From Luidia sarsii (taxonomy: Eukaryota > Echinodermata > Asteroidea > Paxillosida > Luidiidae), in NCBI GenBank assembly GCA_949987565.1, contig OX465115.1, positions 2,101,711 to 2,165,710 of the forward strand: a stretch of DNA of 64,000 nt, in the 5' to 3' direction. Position numbers and translations under genes: made by a program. Below the pieces are notes generated by a model. That model was not told the origin of the DNA, did not search any database, and saw nothing but the letters and a program-made list of their open reading frames with translations. Shown piece after piece: positions 54,001 to 64,000 of the stretch; position 1 is the first letter of the stretch, and the number at the start of each line of letters is the position of its first letter.

Positions 54001-57000
54001 ATGCAACTATTTGTAGTGTTAGGTGCCAATTGGATGGTACATGCAGTAAAACACCAGTGCACTTAGCTCACAAATTTTTGCAATTTGTTTTGAAAAAGGA
54101 TGTGAAAATTTTGATCTATATGATCCGTATCCAAATGCATTTGATATTAAAGTACATCTTTTGACTTTAGTCAACTTATGGAATGTTGCATTACATTACT
54201 TTTGTACTCTTATAACACCTATTCTCGCATATATATATATTATACATTATTATATTCATTGACTTAGTACGGAACATAATTGTAATAATTGTATAACAAT
54301 ATTATTTATGTACACATCAAGCGGTTATTTAATTATCATTATCAATTATGAAACATTTATGTAAATATGTATTAGTTTTGAGGATAATGCAAAGGATACA
54401 AGGAAGTAAGATCACATAAGATTGATAGGGGAAAGCAGTGTTGCATGGAGCCCTCGGTGTTTTGGGGCAGGGTAATTCCGATGCACTTAAAGATGTTTGA
54501 ATTTGTCGAGGGTGAAAATGCCAGGAAAGTGGGCTTTTTGCAGTTGGAAGGCCGGGGTCTATTTTCATCTAAATAATGCTTTTTTTCCAGTGATGCAAGA
54601 GGTAGAACTGGTCAAAACTTCAGTAATCCAATTTGGACGACTCTGCGTTCTAAACGTCTCTGCAACGTCAGACATTCGCCCTTCACCATTGACTCAAAGA
54701 TTGCTCCAAAAATTGCCAAATTATCTCCAGCTTCTGACAAAAAAGGGCCCTCCTGGACTAATTTTCGCGATAATTGTTCTCTTATCTTTAGCGATGGACG
54801 AATTCATCTTGAGTTTTTAAAATATGGGATTTTGTTGGCCTTTTATACGGTATTCAATTGGCCAAATTCGTGGGTATGTATATAAGTGTAGATCAAACAT
54901 GAATTATTATTTGTATTCATTTTTAATTCATTGTCTTTGCTGTATCTTTTCTTCCCGATTAGTTCTATTTATATTTAATGCTTCCATCTGGTGTTGAACT
55001 CCAAGGGTTTGTAGCTATTATACCAGTGAATCAGTGTACAGGGTCGAAGGTCGCAACTGAGAGGTTTCGTATGAATTGTATTCATTTTGTGATCGAATCG
55101 TGCTTTGGTCAGGAGCTAAGGAAATAAGACTTGGATTAGCTTTCCAGCTCTACCTAGATCAGCCCGGGTTCCTCTGACGTCACAATCGCCTAGCATAGGC
55201 CTACCCAGCGTTAAAGCGGGGTCACTCGGTGGTAACCCGGGTCTACCCGGGAAGCTAATCGAACGCACGCCGTGTTTGGTTGATATACGGGTCAGCCACT
55301 TGCCGCGTGTAGGAGCTGGTTGACTGCTTCCGTGCTTCGAGAAATTGGACTTGACTGTCATTCAGAATGGTGTTACTGTTATCCTTCTCCCTCAAAGGAA
55401 GGGAACATTGAAAGTTGTAGAGTAGGTTAGCTTGAAAATCTGGCACTGCCTGTCATTATTGTTGTGCAGCTGTGGGAGCATCTATTGATACTAAAACAAG
55501 ATGGCGGTCTCTTCTCTATAGAAACGATCTATGTATCTTGGTGTGCAGATCACTGGAAAGGTGGTATACAGCGCCCTTTTTTTTGACACACCAAAGCTGA
55601 GGCACCAGAATATTTTCCTGTATACACCATTATAGGCTTTTGTACAGCCCAGTTTAGGCTCAGACTACCGTTTTGACTCGTTTTAAAGTGCACAACTAGT
55701 AGGCCTCCGTTTTGATAAAAACGTCAACTTTAACAAGGAACTTTCACCTGCCTTTTTCAGTTGTTGGGAATCAACAGACACATAGCTGGATCCGGGGCCT
55801 AAGCCGAGTTTTGTACAAACGGCCGACTGAAAATACTGCCACTTTGTCTTGAGGTTGTCATGGTAATATGGTCGCCAGTGGTCTGTAATCTTAGGAGTGA
55901 CGAACTTTGTTGTACCCTTTTGGTCACACGACCTTGGCCGCCATACTTCCTTAGCAACGAATGGAGCCAGGCAACCAATTGTTATGGTAACAGCTGACAG
56001 GCCGGTCTGATTTTGTTGTTGATATTTTTGTACTTATTTATGCAGAGAGCTAGCACCGGTCATGCGTTAGACTGTTCAATTGGTGTACTTATTCCCCCAC
56101 AACCCCTCTAAATATCCCCCAAAAGATAGCAAAGTATCATTTTCTCATTTATACTTAACATAACGCTATCTGTATAATAACGTTTCGCACTACTGGCTCT
56201 TTGCAAACTAACTGCTAAATAATCTTTTTAATTAGGAATTCAAAATGTTATCATATCATAATTACTGTATGACAGCATGTGTAAATAAGGTTAGCCCCAG
56301 CCAAAATGGTTGTTGCGACACGAAATACCAACTGAAATTCTGCGCGGATTTCCGTCGAGCTGAAATGAATTATGATTAGTAATCGCCAGGATTCACTAAA
56401 AAAAAGATCCACTTTGATGCTATGGTTGTATATAACTACGTGGTAGGTTGCATTAGGTTTTAAAATGCTCTGTACACTAACTATACAGCGTCCTATACCA
56501 ATGATCAGTTGGATCTGCATTTCTGCATTTATTGACAAATAAAAATGGACTACACTTAATGCGTTTTGAGTGAATGGCTTGTTTTCTCCGTATTTCGGGA
56601 TGGGCTCTTTTTAAAGGGATATAGGCCTATAGGGATAAAATTGGACTTCTTAGTTAAAACCCCTCCCCCAGTGGTGATGCAACGTATCCATACTAAAGAA
56701 TTAAAGATCCCTTTTAGAATAGGCCCTAATTTTTTAACCCAAGCTCAACGGCGATAATTTTGGGCGAAATTGGCAGGGGGAAGGGCGTTACCCTTACCTT
56801 TTGGAATTTTTTTTCCCTGTTCTCATAAACATAATATAATACAGTTCCATAATTCTCTTGTTATTGTCTTCTTCTGTGCATTTTCAGATTTTTTTTAACG
56901 AATTCTAAAAAGCATTACAATCATCGATTCCAGATCACATAGGGTAACGTTGTCTTTAAATTGCATTTAAAATGCGTTTGCACATTACTATTTTGAACCA

Positions 57001-58470
57001 GTTCTGAATCTTACCAATTTTGGTCGCAAAATGTGAAAAGAAATGGCAGGGCTTAACCTTACCCTTCAATATAACTTTTTAGCCAAGATCGGGGATTTCT
57101 GAAGAGGAAAAAGAAAGTGATGCAACACGTCCATGTTTGTCGTCTAAAGGTTCCTGTACACATGTTGACACATTCGGGAATATTTTTGAATTATGAAGAG
57201 TTTGATCAACAAATAGCAAAGTTGGTCGTATGCATTTTGTATACATTTTGAGCCAAATGCCGACTTCACCCAAAAACACTCAAAATGATTCCGCGATGTC
57301 ATGTACATCTTTGAAAGACTCGTGTGCGTATTTGGAGAGATGTAAATGACATTTTCTTTCGAAATACCTTATTTTTGGGCAAATCGTGCCTTTTCCCTTA
57401 AATGCCCAAAGCTCAACATAACTTGATAATAAATTGTCCAATAAATGCAGTATTTCTGCAACTTCAGAGCAATTTCGAACCTATTCTAAAAGGAATGAAT
57501 ATTTCTTTCCTTCCTTCGTTTGAATATTTTTTTCTCAAAAACTCCATGGGGTAAGCCTTGCATTGTAATCAAATTAAGACCTAATTTAAAGTAATACACG
57601 CCTGTGTACACAAGTGGTAAGACCTACTTTGGTTTCTAAAATACGGTGCACATGATGCAGCATCAATGGATTTTGCCCTTTGAATACTCCTCCGCATATT
57701 CTAAAGCATTTTTTAAGCATAAGCCTATGGAATGATAAAAATAAATTGCTCATTAATGACAAAGATTGCAAGGGAAAGGCCTGACATTTTGGTGAATTAG
57801 GAGCCAAATCAGGACTTTACCCCTTAAGACACTCATCAATATTATAAAATGTACTGTTATCACGCGCATGTGTTTAGAGCAATGTTGTGCCAATTCGCAA
57901 TCATGAAAGTTTCTTTCGAAAGATACACAATATCACAAGGGTTCAGTTGATGAATTATCCATTCATATTCATGTACGCCATCGAGTTGCTATTCCTGTTG
58001 GGGATAAGGCAAAATCTAGGGTTAAAGGCATTTCGAAATTATTACCGCTGTTACCAAGTTGACGTCCATAAAGTCTCCAACGATAAGCCTTTTTGATAAA
58101 ATTAATAAGGCCAAAATTTGACATTAATCCCAACACTGAAACCCAAATGTCGTATTTGCATTCCCATGTATAATAAATGCCCTATTCATAAATTGAATAT
58201 TAAACATTGGATCAAAATAGACTAAATTACAGAGGGTGTGCTTAAGTGTTGCATTTGTAACAAATTCAGGCCCGATTTGGACTGAAACCAATGCTGTCAA
58301 TTCATTTTTCCCTAAAGCTATAAATGTACCTATATGCGTGTGATGTACTGATTTTCTCCGAGAAAATACTATTTGATTGATTGAAATAAAGCAATTTTTC
58401 TATTGAATAATAAAAACAAAACAAAAAATAAGGACCAAAATGGTTAATTAGGTTATTTGAATGAGGTCAA
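54001..58470. other. Downstream AT-rich DNA, no gene seen
   Basis: Apart from a TIR element at 55135-55260 I see no coding pattern, RNA gene or repeat. An unspliced frame at 54497-54820 has ordinary composition but no recognised family. Confidence 0.6.
55135..55260. mobile_element. Short TIR element (126 bp)
   Basis: Ends GATTAGCTTTCC and GGGAAGCTAATC (11 of 12 inverted). Inside, GATCAGCCCGGGTT faces GTAACCCGGGTCTACC, so the subterminal parts are also palindromic. Confidence 0.6.
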
Positions 58471-60630
58471 AGGTCTAGGTTGCAGGTTCGATCCCATGAG
58501 ATGCAAAAACATTTTTCTTCTTCAAATTAACAAGTACAACCTAACCTATAAGTATTTGAAATTTCGACCAAAAGTCAACTGGTGCGCATGGCGTGTCGTG
58601 GGTGTCCCAGTGTCTGAAACCTCAAGATTGCAGATTCGATCCCAAGGGATGCAATAGTACATTTTTCTTCTTCAAATTACCAAGTACAAACCCAACCTAT
58701 AAGTATCTGAAATTTGAACGAAAAATCAACTGGTGCGCTTGGCGTGTCGTGGGTGTCCCAGGGTCTGTAACCTCAAGGTTGCAGGTTCGATCCCCAGGGA
58801 TGCAACAGTGACATTTTTCTTCTTCAAATTACCAAGTATAAACCTAACCTATAAGTATCTGAAATTTCGACCAAATGTCAACTGGTGCGCATGGCGTGTC
58901 GTGGGTGTCCCAGGGTCTGTACCTTCAAGGTTGCAGGTTCGATCCCCAGGGATGCAACAGTTACATTTTTCTTCTTCAAATTACCAAGAACAAACCCAAC
59001 CTATAAGTATCTGAAATTTCGACCAAAAGTCAACTGGTGCGCATGGCGTGTCGTGGGTGTCAGAGGGTCTGTAACTTCAAGGTTGCAGGTTCGATCCCTA
59101 GGGATGCAACAGTTACATTTTTCTTCTTCAAATTACCAAGTACAAACCCAACCTATAAGTATCTGAAATTTCGACCAAAAGTCAACTGGTGCGCATGGCG
59201 TGTCGTGGGTGTCCCAGGGTCTGTAACCTCAAGGTTGCAGGTTCGATCCCCGGGGATGTAACATAATTTTTCTTCTTCAACAAATTACCAAGTACAAACC
59301 CAACCTATAAGTATCTGAAATTTCGACCAAAAGTCAACTGGTGCGCATGGCGTGTCGAGGGTGTCCCAGGGTCTGTAACCTCAAGGTTGCAGGTTCGATC
59401 CCCAGGGATGCAACAGTTATATTTTTCTTCTTCAAATTACCAAGTACAAACCCAACCTATAAGTATCTGAAATTTCGACCAAAAGTCAACTGGTGCGCAT
59501 GGCGTGTCGTGGGTGTCCCAGGGTCTGTAACCTCAAGGTTGCAGGTTCGATCCCCAGGGATGCAACAGTGACATTTTTCTTCTTCAAATTACCAAGTACA
59601 AACCCAACCTATAAGTATCTGAAATTTCGACCAAATGTCAACTGGTGCGCATGGCGTGTCGTGGGTGTCCCAGGGTCTGTACCTTCAAGGTTGCAGGTTC
59701 GATCCCCAGGGATGCAACAGTGACATTTTTCTTCTTCAAATTACCAAGTACAAACCCAACCTATAAGTATCTGAAATTTCGACCAAATGTCAACTGGTGC
59801 GCATGGCGTGTCGTGGGTGTCCCAGGGTCTGTACCTTCAAGGTTGCAGGTTCGATCCCCAGGGATGCAACAGTTACATTTTTCTTCTTCAAATTACCAAG
59901 AACAAACCCAACCTATAAGTATCTGAAATTTCGACCAAAAGTCAACTGGTGCGCATGGCGTGTCGTGGGTGTCCCAGGGTCTGTAACCTCAAGGTTGCAG
60001 GTTCGATCCCCGGGGATGTAACATAATTTTTCTTCTTCAACAAATTACCAAGTACAAACCCAACCTATAAGTATCTGAAATTTCGACCAAAAGTCAACTG
60101 GTGCGCATGGCGTGTCGAGGGTGTCCCAGGGTCTGTAACCTCAAGGTTGCAGGTTCGATCCCCAGGGATGCAACAGTTATATTTTTCTTCTTCAAATTAC
60201 CAAGTACAAACCCAACCTATAAGTATCTGAAATTTCGACCAAAAGTCAACTGGTGCGCATGGCGTGTCGTGGGTGTCCCAGGGTCTGTAACCTCAAGGTT
60301 GCAGGTTCGATCCCCAGGGATGCAACAGTGACATTTTTCTTCTTCAAATTACCAAGTACAAACCCAACCTATAAGTATCTGAAATTTTGACCAAAAGTCA
60401 ACTGGTGCGCATGGCGTGTCGTGGGTGTCCCAGGGTCTGTAACCTCAAGGTTGCAGGTTCGATCCCCGGCGATGCAACAGTTAGATTTTTCTTCTTCAAA
60501 TTACCAAGTCAAACCCAACCTATAAGTATCTGAAATTTCGACCAAAAGTCAACTGGTGCGCATGGCGTGTCGAGGGTGTGCCAGGGTTTGTAACCTAAAG
60601 GTTGCAGGTTCGATCCCCAGGGAAGTCGAG
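58470..60630 (+). repeat. 152-bp satellite, 15 monomers, with a B-box-like motif
   Basis: GTTCGATCCC recurs at 58486, 58634 (as ATTCGATCCC), 58785, 58937, 59089, 59241, 59393, 59545, 59697, 59849, 60001, 60153, 60305, 60457 and about 60607. Each unit has TGGTGCGCATGGCGTGTCGT, the stem GTTGCA-N17-TGCAAC around GGTTCGATCCCC, a TTTTTCTTCTTCAAATTACC segment and AACCTATAAGTATCTGAAAT. Monomer variants at 59241, 59393 and 59545 reappear at 60001, 60153 and 60305, a 760-bp (5-mer) higher-order period. Confidence 0.95.
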
Positions 60631-60710
60631 TCTTGAATTTAATGTTTTTTAATTCTATTAAGGTAACCGAAGGTTTAAATAGATTGGTTTTTTAGGGGTG
60701 GGTGGGGGGG

Positions 60711-60918
60711 ACTCATGAGGCTAGCGGTTCAGTGGCTCGACTGGGAACCGCAAGGCCGAGGGTTCGATCCCGGGTGGATGCAGATCTTCCCCGAAACCCA
60801 GGCCTCTCCAGATCACCCGGCCCCTCCAGAAACCCTGGCCTCCCCAGATCACCAACCCGCGGCGGTACGGAGACCTGTGGCGCCCCCTCTACCCCACTAG
60901 ATAAAATAAAATAAAATG
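60711..60918 (+). mobile_element. tRNA-derived SINE family 3
   Basis: A-box-like GCTAGCGGTTCAGTGGCTCG and B box GAGGGTTCGATCCCGGGTGG are 30-40 bp apart, as in a tRNA head. A Pro-rich-looking body (CCCCAGATCACC repeats) follows, then a TAAAATAAAATAAAAT tail at about 60900-60916. Lies just after the satellite, which has the same B-box core. Confidence 0.7.
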
Positions 60919-60999
60919 GAATTTTACCCTTTTTAAGACAGGTTATATGTCGAAAAAAAAGTTAAAAGGCATTATTTATTTAATTTGAAACTCGAACAA

Positions 61000-61078
61000 G
61001 GACCCTGACATCGCCAGGACTCGAACTCGGGTCACCAAGTTAGAATTTAGAGAGTGTATCCGCTACACCAACACATCC
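61000..61078 (-). other. tRNA-like relic
   Basis: Minus strand: GGATGTGTTGGTGTAGCGGA (good A box), ACACTCTCTAAATTCTAA and CCCGAGTTCGAGTCCTGG (good B box, four of five T-stem pairs). The acceptor-stem ends do not pair, so a tRNA pseudogene or SINE head is likelier than a working tRNA. Confidence 0.5.
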
Positions 61079-61099
61079 TTCTTACTTAAAAAACTTGGA

Positions 61100-63480
61100 A
61101 CTAATATATAAAGCATCGTATTGAAAGTTAAAAGAAAATGTATAAGTACAAACAGTATTAAGTACAAAAACTGCTATCTACAGTATGTCAACAGTTCCAA
61201 CTACAAGTGGGAAAGAAGTTTCAAAAACAAAATTTACCATCGTGATTTCTAAAGTGAAATGTACATGTTTTCTTATGTCCCCATTTTGTGGGTACCATAA
61301 AAAAATGAACGAATGTTGCCAAGCAGAATGTATTTTAAAATGTTATGGCGATGAATATCCTCTCAATGGGATGGAATTACAGGGAACTTTAGCCAATCGT
61401 TTGGATCTGAATGTCCGAAATACTAAAAGTGACATTGTAAATGAAAACATATATATGAAATGTTAATGTACTTGAAACAAACGAATGACACAGGAAACAT
61501 GTTAATTTACTGTACAGAGGAATATTCTTATTTCAATCTCACCATCCACTGACCATCTATGAAATATCATTAAAACCAGAGTAGAACATAGTTGAATCAT
61601 TCAAACACAGCAGGAATTACTGCACCAATACCTTGTCTTTATATTTGTGAATGACTTGAAAGATTTTGTCGACCTCTTAATTAACCCTAAAACCTTGTTG
61701 AAGAACGCAAATGAAACCTCTTGAATCAGTATGTGGTTAAGGTCAAATGTCTTTTTAACGCATCTAACACAGATCAAAATAAATCAAATGTCCTTTCCAG
61801 TATCCTTCAAAGTATTTCCACGGTTTTTGATTGAACAGAACTGCAACATTTTATAGAGCTTTAGGCTACACCCAGTGTTTAGATTGTGGGTGCCAGATAA
61901 AGAACAGGACCTTCCAAAAAAAATCACAATATCTTGATCAAAATGCCGCCCATTTTTGATTTTCTAGCCAAGTGTAAGCCAAAAAAAGAGACTTGCATTT
62001 CTATACAAAAAACTGCTTGGGCTACGGCTCGAGCTTCGCCACAGTTACCCAAAAGCGTGTTCTTACTTCTTTAGGGGGATTTTTTTAAGTGAAGCTGGGG
62101 AGCCCTTTTTCTTCAAAGCCAGAAGCCTCCAGTTATCATGCTGGGCACTTTCAAGGGGGTGAAAAAAGTGCAAGCAAAGCTGAAGCCCGACCCAAACCAA
62201 GAATTTGGAAAAGCGCCCACGGTGTGTAAAGGCAAACAGTCTGGTGCCTGTTCCAAGATCGATCAAGGGTCGACTACTTTTCCACGGCGGCGCTGAAAAA
62301 GTTAGGTAAGAGTAACAATGGGTGAGTAGGTGCACACATTTTTACTTCGCCAAGCGATTAAAAAAAAACGATTCGTGGATATGACCGCCAACATGCACCA
62401 CTGCGCACATACAGGGCAGCTTAGTGTCAAGTGTGCGCTGCTGCATCAGACAAGCAATGACTAAAGCCTGTATGCTGGTGCAATGGTGCAACCATGTTTT
62501 TATTATGAAAGCATTGGCGATTGATAAAACGCAGTGCATTGATTTAGAGCGCCACAATGGCGGTAGGGTGCTTCAACTCAAGCAGCCTGGACACACCTAC
62601 ATATTGCGCAACTGGAAAAAAACAAAGTGCTAGGATCAAGACACCAGATTCTCTTCTTTGTTGGAAGATTTGTGGATGAACCATCTTCAGACTATTCAAC
62701 CATATGTCCGCAGTATCCACGAGGGGAAATGACTAGCAACGTACTGCAGTCTTCGTGTTCACTTCCTCCACTCCTAGGATCGATAAGGCGGGTCCTCTAA
62801 AGTTTCAGATTGTTTTCCTTTGCATAATCTTGCACATTTTCAAGTCAGCAAGAAGTTGGCAACATTATTATCTATGAGTTCATATGCATTATAGAGTAAA
62901 TTTCTTAGAAATAAATGAAAACTGACTGGGAACCAACAAGGAACTGACTGACAATTTTTGAAAAAGAAACAAAAGACTTAAGATAAATAAAAGTAATACA
63001 CTTCCACCTTGAGTGCTTGACTAAAATCTATCAAAAAAAACCCAAAAAACAATAAAGGTTGTATCCAAGTAACTGAACACAACGCTACCTGTTTTTATAC
63101 ACCGTCAACAATATACCATAACCCAGCCCTGGCTTTCCGAAGTATAACAACATTGGTTTTTGTTCCATTCCAACTTTTAAAAGAAGAAGACGGAGAAGAA
63201 GATGGAGATGCAGGAGGAGGTGGAGGAGGATATGAAGGAAGAGGCCAGAGGGTCGAGTAAGAGGTGGATGAGGAAGAGGGGGAGAAGGGTGGGCGATGAG
63301 ATATGATTTAGCAGGCTGACAGTGACAACGAACTATACTTGAATGAGAACTTTTTGAAATGACCCAGTCAGGAATGCTGAAGAAACGGCATCAGTAGACA
63401 CAGGGGCCACAATATTCTATTGAGAACTATTAACAGTGACCAAATGGCTAAAACTGGTCATCCATCGGTCACTCATTGGT
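61100..63480. other. Downstream DNA, nothing firm
   Basis: A 93-residue Cys-containing frame at 61185-61466 is isolated and unrecognised. Hairpin-family fragments occur near 62634 and 62776. 63180-63295 is GA-rich. Confidence 0.5.
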
Positions 63481-63483
63481 CAC

Positions 63484-63710
63484 TCAGTCCACGTCCACGG
63501 TCTGGATGGGGCAACCACACACAGGTCTAGATTCACAGCCGCAAGTCCTCGCAGTCATTGTGACGCCCCTTCCGCCAATGTCTGCGATGCCGGGATATTC
63601 CCCAATCACTTCATGAGCTTTGTTCTTCTCTGGTGCTGTGATCTCCATTTTTAAGACCATCCACATTATTGTCGATTTCCAGTATCTGTCAACAACAAAG
63701 ACGAACACGT
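63484..63710 (-). CDS. Possible terminal exon of an unknown minus-strand gene
   Basis: On the minus strand a pyrimidine-poor but legal acceptor TTGTTGTTGACAG ends near 63689 and is followed by an open frame to TGA at 63484. It reads YWKSTIMWMVLKMEITAPEK, then a Gly-rich GEYPGIADIGGRGVTMTART and CGCESRPVCGCPIQTVDVD. Balanced composition and a closing Cys cluster look protein-like. I do not recognise the family. The frame is open further upstream (to 63819) through a hydrophobic stretch that may be intron. Confidence 0.25.
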
Positions 63711-64000
63711 CGGTCAGGCACAAAACAAAATCTATGAAAAGAAGCAACCAAAGGTGAACAACTACTGGCAATAGTACACGTGTACAACAGCAGGCTGACA
63801 CATGGTCAGGATGAAGCAAGCTCCACCTTCAGAAAGAACTCCCCCTGAAGAAATAGATTAAACAAAACAATTAAAATCGTGGCTACCTGATAAACAGGGT
63901 TTCAGATTGGGGTGGGGGGCTTCTAGTAGATCTATTTTGTCAGTGGTCACTCAGAATCACTAATCACACCCGGCCCCAGAAGGGATCACACCCCATTTTC

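Noticed and set aside
58593..60331. Series of 72-93-residue frames with CRGCPRVC-like repeats
   Set aside because: Each is a repeat of the 152-bp satellite read in the same frame; 152 is not a multiple of three and the frames stop in every second unit.
58470..60630. CRISPR-like regular spacing
   Set aside because: Whole 152-bp units repeat, spacers included, and the genome is eukaryotic. It is a satellite.
61000..61078. Functional tRNA gene on the minus strand
   Set aside because: A and B boxes are good but the acceptor stem does not pair, and the anticodon arm is unclear.
61185..61466. 93-residue Cys-containing frame
   Set aside because: AT-rich, isolated, no splice context or recognised homology; consistent with chance.

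Overview
The window is eukaryotic nuclear DNA from an animal. One large intron-rich gene runs left to right across about 47 kb. The rest is introns and downstream DNA packed with simple repeats, minisatellites, tRNA-derived SINEs and short inverted-terminal-repeat transposons. The gene content, the abundant 'aggcctat'-type words and the density of MITEs suggest a marine invertebrate deuterostome, perhaps an echinoderm. That placement is inference; the sequence alone does not fix the species.

The gene is a phosphoinositide-specific phospholipase C of the eta class (PLCH). I reconstruct 18 exons between 5164 and 52171 whose intron phases all agree. They encode 2058 residues: the second half of the PH domain, EF hands, catalytic X box, an acidic then basic/serine-rich X-Y linker, Y box, C2 domain, and a C-terminal tail of about 1250 residues, most of it in one 3.46 kb terminal exon. 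The spacing of the active-site residues (H257, N258, E287, D289, H302, E336, K384, K386 in my numbering) equals the spacing I recall for PLC-delta1. The start codon and first PH exons are not in the window or are not recognisable, so the protein is 5'-incomplete here.

Two introns carry the signature of the minor (U12) spliceosome. Intron 5414-6672 begins ATATCCTTT, has TTCCTTAAT near its end and ends in AC; this AT-AC reading is the only one that restores the conserved Trp at the start of the EF-hand region. Intron 19611-28212 begins GTATCCTTTT and has a U12-like branch site 14 nt before its AG.

Layout: 1-5163 is upstream or 5' intron DNA with a 476-bp tandem duplication and several mobile elements. 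5164-6802 holds exons 1-2 around the U12 intron, which is filled by a GGA-rich array. 6803-15862 is a 9 kb repeat-rich intron. 15863-19610 holds the EF and X-box exons, separated by a 1.2 kb CCACGT/CCACAT hexamer array and MITE debris. 19611-28212 is the long second U12 intron. 28213-37842 holds the linker exons. 38576-45383 holds the Y box, C2 and first tail exon, with many MITEs between. 45384-48710 is an intron with a 10/14-bp minisatellite. 48711-52171 is the terminal exon. 52172-64000 is 3' UTR and downstream DNA with a 15-copy, 152-bp satellite whose units each carry a Pol III B-box-like motif, one SINE, one tRNA-like relic and, near the right edge, a weak minus-strand coding candidate.
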